From: Schlegelella_A sp038231215
Lineage (GTDB): Bacteria > Pseudomonadota > Gammaproteobacteria > Burkholderiales > Burkholderiaceae_C
Length of the DNA: 64,000 nucleotides
Reading direction: 5' to 3'
Assembly (NCBI GenBank): GCA_038231215.1
Contig: JBBRLS010000015.1
Location: forward strand, 1-64,000
The notes beneath the pieces are model-generated. The model was not told the DNA's origin. It saw only the letters and a list, made by a program, of their open reading frames with translations, and ran no database searches. The position numbers and the translations under genes are program-made. Numbering within the stretch: the stretch's first letter is position 1; every line of letters starts with the position of its first letter. Positions 17,740 to 24,993 of the stretch are shown here, in pieces.

Positions 17740-19296
17740 CTAGACGCCCGAAGGACTGGCGCCCGGCGGCCGGATCTCCGCGCGCGCCTGGTCGACCGCC
17801 GCCGAGGCGTCGACCAGGCCGGCGCCGGTCGCGTCCTTGCCCTTCATCGCCGTGCCTTGCGGCGGAACGCTCAGCGCACTGGCCGAACCGGTATCGACAG
17901 GCCGGGCCGTGGCACGCAGGATGCGCAGCACGTCGGCGGGCTTCAGATTCGGGTTCGCCGAGAGCATCAAGGCGCAGACGCCGGCCACTTGCGGCGTCGC
18001 CGCCGAGGTGCCGCTGAACACCGCCCAGCCGTCGTCGGCCTTCGTGCTGTCGGCGCGATCGGCGGCGGTCGATCCGGCGGCGAACTCGCGGTCCATGCTG
18101 GAGCCGGGCGGCAAGGGCAGGACGATGTAGCGGCCGTCGGGGGCTTCGCCCACCAGGCCACAACAGTCCGGAACGTTGCGCGCCGGGTAGATCGCACTCT
18201 TGAAGGCCGATGCGAAATCGGAGGCGCGCAAGCTCTGGTCCTCGGCGTAGACGCCACCGACCGCGATCACCTCGGGCATCTGCGCCGGAAAGCCGAAGTG
18301 GCCATTGCCCGACCCCGAAACGACGATGATCCCCGCCTCGACGGCGTGCCTGATCTCGCGCTCGAGCGGCTTGAGGTCGCTGCGCAATACCGTCTCGGGC
18401 TGGCGGCTCTGCTCGTCGGCCAGGTCGTAGGCCAGGCTGATCGAGACGATGTGCGGCTGGTGTTTGAGTGCCGCCAGGAACGGCGCGAGCAGCGGCGTGT
18501 CGTCGACCTCCTGGTCGTGCGAGAGCTTGATGCCGATCATCTCGACCTTGGGCGCGACGGCGAACAGGTTGGCCGACTGGGCCGTGCCGTGGCCCTTGCG
18601 GTCGACGTCGAACTCGGTGTTGGCCGGATCGAGCAAGGGCGCCAGACACACCTTCGACTGATAGTTGCCGGCGAAGAAGGGATGGCCGTGCGCGAAGCCG
18701 GTGTCGATCATCACGACGCGGATGCCCTGGCCGAGAAAGCCGTCGGTGTGCGCCTTTTCGGCGCGCAGCAGCTTGGGCACGTCGGTCAGGACGTCGATGC
18801 AGCGAAAGCCCTGGACCGGAGGCGGCCGCGCCGACACCGCCGCAAACGGATTGCCGAGCGTCGACCAGGGTCGAGGCACGCGCGCCGGCAGCGCCACGCA
18901 CGGGTCGGGCGCCGCAAGGTAGATGTGCGCACGCTCGACCGTGATGTCGGCGACGAAACTCTCCAGGGCTTCGTACTGGCGCCACACGGCCGGCACGACG
19001 ACGATCCGCTCGACGCGGCTCGAGCAGTTCCAGGCGTTGGCAATGGCCCGTTGCCCCAGCTTGCTCTGAAACACTTTCTCGAAGCGTCGCACCGGGCCCG
19101 TCACGACGATCGTCTGCCGGCCCACCGCAGTCAGCTCGAAGCCTTGCTTTTCCAGGAACCGGGTCGCCCCCTCCACCATCATCGCGACGGCCCGAGACTC
19201 CAATGCGATCGGCAGAGCGAGCCCGATCGCCACGGAGATGCGGGCGTCGGGGTCCGCGTCGGCGAGCGGAGTGATGCGGGCAAACGAATCGGCCAT
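17740..19296 (-). CDS. Subtilisin-like (S8) serine peptidase, probably cytoplasmic
   Basis: A 518-residue protein with a complete S8 catalytic set: Asp198 (VVMIDTGFAHG), His236 (RKGHGTAQSANL), oxyanion Asn331 (SGSGNGHFGFPA) and Ser431 (GTSAATPQVAG). Residues 1-190 form an unusual N-terminal region. One part (VVTGPVRRFEKVFQ) resembles the activation-peptide fold of secreted subtilases and sedolisins, which here could serve as an inhibitory or sensing domain. There is no signal peptide or membrane helix, so it should act in the cytoplasm. It is the last gene of a tight operon: its ATG is 6 nt from the stop of a 56-residue peptide gene, which itself follows the kinase gene by 12 nt. The peptide or the kinase-sigma circuit is a plausible substrate or controller; that is inference. 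Confidence 0.9.
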   Translation of the reverse strand: MADSFARITPLADADPDARISVAIGLALPIALESRAVAMMVEGATRFLEKQGFELTAVGRQTIVVTGPVRRFEKVFQSKLGQRAIANAWNCSSRVERIVVVPAVWRQYEALESFVADITVERAHIYLAAPDPCVALPARVPRPWSTLGNPFAAVSARPPPVQGFRCIDVLTDVPKLLRAEKAHTDGFLGQGIRVVMIDTGFAHGHPFFAGNYQSKVCLAPLLDPANTEFDVDRKGHGTAQSANLFAVAPKVEMIGIKLSHDQEVDDTPLLAPFLAALKHQPHIVSISLAYDLADEQSRQPETVLRSDLKPLEREIRHAVEAGIIVVSGSGNGHFGFPAQMPEVIAVGGVYAEDQSLRASDFASAFKSAIYPARNVPDCCGLVGEAPDGRYIVLPLPPGSSMDREFAAGSTAADRADSTKADDGWAVFSGTSAATPQVAGVCALMLSANPNLKPADVLRILRATARPVDTGSASALSVPPQGTAMKGKDATGAGLVDASAAVDQARAEIRPPGASPSGV

Positions 19297-19302
19297 GAAC
19301 CG

Positions 19303-19473
19303 CTAGTTGGGTTGACCAGCAGTGCCCGGCGGATGACCGATATCCCCGGCGTCGCTCGATGTCGTACCCGCCGCTTCTTTCATTGCATCCACCAACTCCT
19401 GCAATTGAGTCTGGATGTCCTCAGCTTGCTTTACTAGGCTGGCCAACTTCGCTGGATCGATGGCTGTCGTCAT
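19303..19473 (-). CDS. Small 56-residue peptide between kinase and subtilase
   Basis: A short gene with a near-ideal ribosome binding site (AAGGAGAG, 5 nt before ATG). The product starts MTTAIDPAKLASLVKQ, continues as a heptad-like helix rich in Gln, Glu and Leu to about residue 36, and ends in a flexible Gly/Pro/Ser-rich tail (GHPPGTAGQPN). No signal peptide, no cysteine. It lies 12 nt after the kinase stop and 6 nt before the subtilase start, so it is almost certainly co-translated with both. The function is unknown. By position it could be a substrate, an inhibitor or an adaptor of the subtilase. Codons such as CTA and GTA are rarer than in most of the window. Confidence 0.75.
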   Translation of the reverse strand: MTTAIDPAKLASLVKQAEDIQTQLQELVDAMKEAAGTTSSDAGDIGHPPGTAGQPN

Positions 19474-19485
19474 GGAATCTCTCCT

Positions 19486-22206
19486 TCATGAAAAGTGGGC
19501 AAAGACGCCCGTCGTTGACTTCTTCGCAGGCTCGCAAAGGCTGGCCACTTGTTGCATCGCCGGCGAAGCTTGTCCGAGTGCGAACTTCAGCACGGCCGCA
19601 GCTTCGTCGCAAGCGAAGCGCACCTGGTCAGTTCGACCTGCCGCGCGCAGTGAAACTATGGCATTCAGGCGGAGCATGACGGTCAAGGGATGGCGCAACC
19701 CCAAGGCCTGAGCAAATCCTGCGGTTGATTCCTCGAACGCGTCTAGCGCTTCCTGATTCCGTCCCTGGCGTTGCAGTGCCAAGGCGAGCAACATTCTGGC
19801 GCGAGCGGAACGTACCGGCGGCACCGCGCCCGCCAACTGCTCCGCGAGCGCCTGGTTCGCCAGCATCTCCGCGCGGGGGAATTCAGCACGCGACAGGGCG
19901 ATCTCGGAGAGTGTCATCAAAGCGATCGACCTATATGTGGGAGACTGATCCTTCGCTACAGCGACACGCTGCAATCCCTCGACGATCTCCGGGTGGTCGC
20001 CGACCGCGCCACCCACTGCGAGCGCCTGAGCGCTGACGAACAGGCCCTCGGCCCTGCGTGACGAGGAAGTCGCCGCTGCCAACGTAGGAATCAGTTCAGA
20101 GACCAAGTCCAGCGCAGTGCTGACCCTACCTGTACGGACCAAAGACAGGATCCGGTTTCTCCGCATGATCAAGCACTCCTCGGTCTGCCCCCCGAGCCGC
20201 CGGTCGCACGCCGGAATGTAGGCTTCGAGTAGCCGATCTGCTGTCGCGTACTGACCACCCCCCAATTCCAGCTGCACTCGAGCCAAGTCGGTCTTGACGG
20301 CTGCGCGTGGCCCGATGCGCGGACTTCGGCGCGCGCGTTCCTCGGCATCCTCGATCCGAACTAGCGCACTGGATCGGTCGCCGAGATTTGCCTCAACTTC
20401 GCCGAGGACCTGTAGCACCTCCACGGCTTGCTCGCTGCCGGCATCCCAGGCGTCGAGCCGTTGCCCCGCCTTCAGAAGAAGTTCGCGGGCCTCTGCAAGT
20501 CGGCCCGAAGCATTGGCGATCCAAGCTCGCACCAACAGAACCTTTCCGTGCAGTTCGTCGTCCCGTGGATAGCGTTCGGCCAAGCGGGCCGCGTCCGACA
20601 AGAGACGGATCGCACCATCAGCGTCGCCGAGAAGAAATTTGTTTTCGGCGAGATTGGCTTCGCCGTGCGCCGCCTCCTGCGTCCGCGCCTCGCCCAAGTA
20701 CAACTCCACGACGCGCTTCAGCGTCGCATCCGCCGCGACGTGGTCGCCGATCGTGACCTGCATGTCGCCGATCGTCGAAAGCACTTCCGCGAGGAGCAGC
20801 GGCTGCGATACGAACATCTGCTCGGCGTTGTCGCGGCCCCGGTAGAGGATCTTTCGCGCCGTGATGTCGTTGCCTTGCGACTGGTCGGGGTCGGCGACCC
20901 GGAACATGTCCTGCACGAAAGCGCGCGCCGTGACTGCCCGCGCCGATTCCTCGCGTGCGCGCAGCCCGAGCACGACGGCCGCGGTCGTGACCACGAGCAA
21001 GGCAAGGACCGCCGCGGAGGCCAGCGACACGCCGAGCGTGTGCCGAAGCACGAAGCGGCGGGCGCGGTAGACCGCGCTCGGCACCTGGGCCTCGACCGGC
21101 CGGCGCTCGCACCATCGCCCGAGATCCGCCCGCATCGCCTCGGCAGAGCGATAGCGGTCGGCCGGCTCCTTGCGCAACGCCTTCATGACCACGGCGTCGA
21201 GATCGTCGGTCCGCGCCCGCCCCACGCCCTCGATCGGCGCGCGGCGGCTCGGCGGCCGCGGCTCGACGCCGACGATCGCGGCGGCCAGCCGCACCGGCGT
21301 CGCATCGGCGACCTCGTAGGGACGCTCGCCGCAGATCAGCTCGTACAGCACCACGCCGGCCGAGTACACGTCGGAAGCGGTCGTGAGCGCCCTGCCCTCG
21401 ATCTGCTCGGGGCTGGCGTAGATCATGGTCAGGGGGCGGCCGGTCTGGCGGGTCAGCTCGGTGTCGGCCATGCCCTCGCCGTCGCCCTCGACCAGCTTGG
21501 CGATTCCGAAGTCGAGCAGCTTCACTTCGCCCTGCTCGGTGACGAGGATGTTGGAGGGCTTGAGGTCGCGGTGGATGACCAGGTTGGCGTGCGCCTGCTC
21601 GACCGCCAGCAGCACCTGGCGGAACACCTTCACGCGCTCCTCGACGCTGAGCGTCTTGGCGTCGCACCACTCCGTGATCGGCCGGCCCTCGACGTATTCG
21701 AGCGCCAGCCACGGCTGCCCCTCCGGCGTCACGCCGGCGTCATGCAGAGCGGCGATGTTCGGATGGTGCAGCGACGCGAGGATGTCGCGCTCGCGCTTGA
21801 ATCGCTCGGCAAAGCTCTCGTGCTGGGCCCGCGACGGATGGTTGAAAAGCAGCTTGATGGCGACCTGCCGTTCGAAGGCGCCGTCGGCGCGCTCGGCGAG
21901 CCAGACCTCGGCCATGCCGCCCGAGCCGATGTGGCGGATCAGACGATAGGCGCCGAGGCGCGTGCCCTCTCGCCACTCGGACGCCACGACGGCCGGCCGC
22001 GCCTCGAGCGTCGGCAGCGCCTCGAGAAAGGCGCCGGTGGCGATGCGCGCGCGAGCGTCGAGCATGCGCTCGAGCTGCGGGAGGAGTCGGTGACTTTCCG
22101 AACGCAGTTGCGCCAGCCACGCCGACAGTGCGATGTCGTCGAGCGCATCGGCGCGCTCGTAAAGCGCGGAGAGCTCCTGCCAGTCGACGACCGAATCGCG
22201 GATCAT
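19486..22206 (-). CDS. Membrane-anchored Ser/Thr protein kinase with TPR-like C-terminal half
   Basis: A 906-residue Hanks-type kinase. Residues 1-85 form a helical leader typical of kinases linked to ECF sigma factors. The kinase domain spans about 88-365, with GSGGMAEVW, the ATP-binding Lys118 (VAIKLL), catalytic Asp214 (HRDLKPSN), DFG and YASPEQ. One membrane helix follows (about 392-415). The remaining 490 residues are all-helical, with TPR-like repeats, and would be extracytoplasmic if the kinase is inside. The ATG is preferred over a TTG 27 nt upstream; neither has a strong binding site. It lies in the operon with the 56-residue peptide and the subtilase, and divergent from the sigma factor gene that it probably phosphorylates. 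The C-terminal half looks less GC-rich than its surroundings. Confidence 0.93.
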   Translation of the reverse strand: MIRDSVVDWQELSALYERADALDDIALSAWLAQLRSESHRLLPQLERMLDARARIATGAFLEALPTLEARPAVVASEWREGTRLGAYRLIRHIGSGGMAEVWLAERADGAFERQVAIKLLFNHPSRAQHESFAERFKRERDILASLHHPNIAALHDAGVTPEGQPWLALEYVEGRPITEWCDAKTLSVEERVKVFRQVLLAVEQAHANLVIHRDLKPSNILVTEQGEVKLLDFGIAKLVEGDGEGMADTELTRQTGRPLTMIYASPEQIEGRALTTASDVYSAGVVLYELICGERPYEVADATPVRLAAAIVGVEPRPPSRRAPIEGVGRARTDDLDAVVMKALRKEPADRYRSAEAMRADLGRWCERRPVEAQVPSAVYRARRFVLRHTLGVSLASAAVLALLVVTTAAVVLGLRAREESARAVTARAFVQDMFRVADPDQSQGNDITARKILYRGRDNAEQMFVSQPLLLAEVLSTIGDMQVTIGDHVAADATLKRVVELYLGEARTQEAAHGEANLAENKFLLGDADGAIRLLSDAARLAERYPRDDELHGKVLLVRAWIANASGRLAEARELLLKAGQRLDAWDAGSEQAVEVLQVLGEVEANLGDRSSALVRIEDAEERARRSPRIGPRAAVKTDLARVQLELGGGQYATADRLLEAYIPACDRRLGGQTEECLIMRRNRILSLVRTGRVSTALDLVSELIPTLAAATSSSRRAEGLFVSAQALAVGGAVGDHPEIVEGLQRVAVAKDQSPTYRSIALMTLSEIALSRAEFPRAEMLANQALAEQLAGAVPPVRSARARMLLALALQRQGRNQEALDAFEESTAGFAQALGLRHPLTVMLRLNAIVSLRAAGRTDQVRFACDEAAAVLKFALGQASPAMQQVASLCEPAKKSTTGVFAHFS

Positions 22207-22309
22207 TGTCTCGGCGTGGGGGTGGAGGGACAAGAATAGGTGCGAGTGTCAGCCTCGGCAAGCGATCTCTTGTCGCGCGGGCCGAAGCGACTCGCGTCGA
22301 AACACGCCG

Positions 22310-22612
22310 TCAGGGCGCGGGCCAGGTCGTGGCGGGCTCGATGGGCGTCGCTTCGTCGCCGCTGTCCGTGGCGCGGATGGAGCGAAAGACCTCGGGCAAG
22401 GATCCGTCCTCGCTTCTTTCGGCGAGCGAATGCGTCGCGGTGAGCTCACGCGAGTGCGCAGGCGCCACGAGCGAACGCAACGCTGCAGCCGGACTGCCGT
22501 CGACGTTGACGGCGAGCAGGACTGCGGCAGCAGCGACAGCGAGCGCAAGCGGAAAGAGAAGCCGGCCGCGGCGCGACGAGCGCGGGGCGGCGGCGAGGGG
22601 GCGGTGGTTCAT
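22310..22612 (-). CDS. Small single-pass membrane protein, kinase operon
   Basis: A 100-residue protein with a basic N-terminus (PRSSRRGRLLFP), one hydrophobic helix (about residues 18-37) and a hydrophilic, acidic C-terminal part of about 60 residues. GAGGAG precedes the ATG, so it is very likely translated. It lies 103 bp upstream of the kinase start on the same strand. The topology predicted from the positive N-terminus places the tail in the periplasm, where it could meet the kinase's extracytoplasmic TPR-like part. I recognise no family; a co-sensor or target role is inference. Confidence 0.7.
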   Translation of the reverse strand: MNHRPLAAAPRSSRRGRLLFPLALAVAAAAVLLAVNVDGSPAAALRSLVAPAHSRELTATHSLAERSEDGSLPEVFRSIRATDSGDEATPIEPATTWPAP

Positions 22613-22678
22613 GAGTTCTCCTCGAAGTCATCGATGAGTACGCAAACCTCGGCCGAATCCGGACATCGCCCTCGCCGG

Positions 22679-23002
22679 CTAGCGCACCGAAGCCACCGCT
22701 CCGACCGCCAGCGTCAGGCCCCGGCTCGACGGACTGGCGACGTGGCGCATCGTGGCCGCGCTCGCCGGCTGCCCGACCCTCAGCGCTTCGACCGGCCGCC
22801 CGTGCCGCTCGGCGTAGCCCGAGCTGCCGGCGTCGTGAACACCCGCGAGGGCGAACGCGCGCTGGTCGGCCAGGGGGCCGAATACGAGGAAGGCGAACGA
22901 GGCGATGGCCACGGCCGCGGCAACACCGGCGGCGGCGCGCGCCGGCGGCTTGGCCGGGCGGAAGGAGCGCTCGGCGGCGCTTTTGTACTCTTGCGTCTTC
23001 AT
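22679..23002 (-). CDS. Small single-pass membrane protein, first gene of kinase operon
   Basis: A 107-residue protein. The N-terminal 25 residues are basic and Ala/Pro-rich (SAAERSFRPAKPPARAA), followed by a membrane helix (about 25-43) and a polar tail. AAGAGGAAA precedes the ATG. It is the first gene reading away from the sigma factor, over a 156-bp divergent region that contains an inverted repeat. It resembles the neighbour at 22310-22612 in layout but not in clear sequence. Anti-sigma function was considered, but the cytoplasmic part is short and no zinc-binding or helical anti-sigma domain is visible. Confidence 0.68.
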   Translation of the reverse strand: MKTQEYKSAAERSFRPAKPPARAAAGVAAAVAIASFAFLVFGPLADQRAFALAGVHDAGSSGYAERHGRPVEALRVGQPASAATMRHVASPSSRGLTLAVGAVASVR

Positions 23003-23031
23003 GTCGTTTCCTCTTGCGGCAGATCACCGCG

Positions 23032-23058
23032 GACGCGCAACGAACCACCCGTTGCGTC
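23032..23058. promoter_or_regulatory. Inverted repeat in the sigma factor/kinase divergent region
   Basis: The arms GACGC(G)CAACG (23032-23042) and CGTTGCGTC (23050-23058) pair over 9 bp with one bulged base and a 7-nt loop. They lie in the only sizeable intergenic stretch of the island (23003-23158), 29 bp upstream of the first small membrane protein gene and 100 bp upstream of the sigma factor. It could be an operator or a leader hairpin. There is no T-run, so it is not a rho-independent terminator. Confidence 0.35.
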
Positions 23059-23158
23059 AGGGAGGAGTACGGCTGACCAACGACGAAGCGGACGGCGAGA
23101 ACGCAATGTCCAACGAAAGAGTGGACGCGCCCGGAGGTCGCGGCTACTCTCGGCGGCC

Positions 23159-23761
23159 ATGTCCACCGCGAGCGATGCGCCGCCGATCACCCGCCTGCTG
23201 CAGCTCGCGGCTGAAGGTGATCGCGCCGCGCTCGACCAGGTCTACGCGTCGCTCTATCCCGAGCTGAAGCGCGTCGCCCGGGCGCGCCTGCGCCAGCAGG
23301 GCCGCGGCGACGACATGGGCACGACGACGCTGCTGCACGAGAGCTTCATCCGCCTGGTCAATGCCGCCGAGCTTCGCCTCGTCGACCGGCGCCATTTCTT
23401 CGCCTATGCGGCGCGGACGATGCGCAACATCATCATCGACAGCGCGCGCGAGCATCTCGCCGAGCGGCGCGGCGGCGGCGTCGCCCACGAGACGCTCGGC
23501 GGCGACGCCGTCCTGCAAGTGGCCGACAAGAGCACGAGCGAGGAGCTGATCCGCGTCAGCGAAGCACTGCTCGAACTCGAAGCCGTCGATCCCGAGCTCG
23601 CCGAGCTCGTCGACATGCGCTACTTCGGCGGCTACAGCGAGACCGAGATCGCCGAGCTGCAGGGCGTCTCCGACCGCACGGTGCGGCGCCGCTGGGACAA
23701 GGCGCGCGCCTGGCTTTACGTCGCCCTCAACGACAGTCCTGAGCCGCCGAAGCCAGGCTGA
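23159..23761 (+). CDS. ECF-type RNA polymerase sigma factor, kinase-associated class (ECF43-like)
   Basis: A 200-residue sigma-70 family ECF factor. Region 2 runs from about residue 12 to 85, with the core-binding segment LLHESFIRLVN and RHFFAYAARTMRNIIIDSARE. Region 4 lies about 130-195, with MRYFGGYSETEIAELQGVSD as its helix-turn-helix. In region 2.2 the usual acidic DAED stretch is replaced by GTTT (Thr55-57). In Vibrio EcfP, an ECF43 member, a threonine in this region is phosphorylated by a Ser/Thr kinase and this activates the factor. No anti-sigma gene is adjacent, and a Ser/Thr kinase lies in the divergent operon. Kinase control is therefore the likely regulation. The start ATG is the one that gives the family's usual length. 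Confidence 0.92.
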   Translation: MSTASDAPPITRLLQLAAEGDRAALDQVYASLYPELKRVARARLRQQGRGDDMGTTTLLHESFIRLVNAAELRLVDRRHFFAYAARTMRNIIIDSAREHLAERRGGGVAHETLGGDAVLQVADKSTSEELIRVSEALLELEAVDPELAELVDMRYFGGYSETEIAELQGVSDRTVRRRWDKARAWLYVALNDSPEPPKPG

Positions 23762-23939
23762 GCCAGGTCTCGATCCAGCCACTCAGGACCGGATCGCCCG
23801 GCCAGCCTTCCTTTACTTCGAGACCCTGGCGCAACTCCCAGGTCGAGCCGAACCAGCCCGGTCCTTCGGGCTGGTTGCGACCCGAACGGACTGCCGCGAC
23901 GGGCACGAGCGAGAGGTCTTCGGCGAGGGCGAGGGACAT
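23727..23939 (-). CDS. Small 70-residue conserved-looking protein, unknown
   Basis: A short gene with AGGAG 6 nt before the ATG. The product has a hydrophobic N-terminus (MSLALAEDLSLVPVAAV), a central GWFGSTWELRQGLEV motif rich in Trp and Gly, and a second Trp-rich part (LSGWIETWLSLA). I have the impression of similar short Trp-rich proteins in Burkholderiales, but cannot name a family. Its 3' end overlaps the 3' end of the convergent sigma factor gene by 35 nt. The 157 bp upstream (23940-24096) hold no other gene I can support; a GC-rich inverted repeat without T-run lies near 24070. Confidence 0.6.
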   Translation of the reverse strand: MSLALAEDLSLVPVAAVRSGRNQPEGPGWFGSTWELRQGLEVKEGWPGDPVLSGWIETWLSLASAAQDCR

Positions 23940-24096
23940 GACGGCTCCTGGATGACGGTTGCCGCCAGTGTCAGGGTCGCATCCTCGCCATACCATCCCG
24001 ACGAAGGCCGGATCGCTGCGCTTTTCGACCCCCTCGTCGTGCGCCCTTGAACGGGGGAACGCTTCGACGGGGCCCGACGTCGGCTGCGGCCCCGCT

Positions 24097-24978
24097 CTAT
24101 TCGGGAATGACGCTGACCTCGACTTTCATGCTCTGCCCGCGCCCGCCGAGGATGACGCCGCGCAACGGCACGACGTCGGCGAAGTCGGCGCCCCAGGCGA
24201 GGGTGATGTAGCGCCGGTCGGCGAGCGTGTCGTTGGTCGGGTCGAACTCGACCCAGCCGTGCAGCGGCGACCAGGCGGCGACCCAGGCGTGCGATGCATC
24301 GACGCCGAGCAGACGCTCCCTTCCCGGCGGTGGGTCGGTGAGCAGGTAGCCCGATACGTAGCGCGCCGGCAGGCCGCGGCCACGCAGGCAGGCGAGCATG
24401 ACGTGCGCGAAGTCCTGGCAGACGCCGCTGCGCAGCTCGAGCACCTCGTCGACCTGCGTCGTCACGGTCGTCGCCTCGGCGTCGAACTCGAAGTCGGCGT
24501 GGATGCAATGCATCAGGTCGGCGACCGCTTCGAGCCAGTCGCGGCCGGGGCCAAAGCTCGGCGCGGCATAGGCACGCGCCGCCTCCGACCAGGGCACCAG
24601 CGCGCTCGGTTCGCTCAGGCGCGCCGCGGCGAGGTCGTCCTGCGCCGGGTCGCGACGCACCGATTCGACCACGGCCTCCCACGCCAGCGAACCGGCCTGC
24701 GCCGCATCGGGACGCTCGGAAATCTCGACGCGCGACAGCATCAGCACGCGCAACAGCGGGTGCGGCCCGTAGACCGCGAAATGGGTGACGCCATTGCCGA
24801 AGTCATCCTCCTCGTCGCGACGCTCGTCGGTGGCGGGCTCGATGCGCAGCTCGTGCGACAGCACGTGCTGCCACGGCAACTCTCGCGGCGTCAGGTGCGC
24901 GAGCTGCCACGACTGCGAGACCGGCACGCGATACGAATAGCGCGTCTCGTGCTCGACGGTGTAGCGGTCCTTGCCCAT
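24097..24978 (-). CDS. Transglutaminase-like cysteine peptidase/ligase
   Basis: A 293-residue cytoplasmic protein with an N-terminal beta-rich region typical of this class (YTVEHETRYSYRVPVSQSWQ). The transglutaminase core follows, with triad Cys187 (RSGVCQDFAHVML), His230 (DASHAWVAAW) and Asp246 (VEFDPTND). Such proteins occur together with circularly permuted ATP-grasp and alpha-E proteins, and are thought to cleave or form amide bonds in a peptide made by the ATP-grasp enzyme. It is the last gene of a five-gene block on this strand and starts 15 bp after the fusion gene at 24994. Confidence 0.92.
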   Translation of the reverse strand: MGKDRYTVEHETRYSYRVPVSQSWQLAHLTPRELPWQHVLSHELRIEPATDERRDEEDDFGNGVTHFAVYGPHPLLRVLMLSRVEISERPDAAQAGSLAWEAVVESVRRDPAQDDLAAARLSEPSALVPWSEAARAYAAPSFGPGRDWLEAVADLMHCIHADFEFDAEATTVTTQVDEVLELRSGVCQDFAHVMLACLRGRGLPARYVSGYLLTDPPPGRERLLGVDASHAWVAAWSPLHGWVEFDPTNDTLADRRYITLAWGADFADVVPLRGVILGGRGQSMKVEVSVIPE

Positions 24979-24993
24979 GAACGAAGCGATGGC

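Noticed and set aside
22207..22233. TTG start at 22233 for the kinase
   Set aside because: No ribosome binding site and only nine extra residues; ATG at 22206 preferred, although its own site is weak.
22679..23002. Anti-sigma factor reading for the small membrane protein
   Set aside because: The cytoplasmic part is about 25 residues, too short for a zinc-binding or helical anti-sigma domain, and the sigma class is controlled by kinases.
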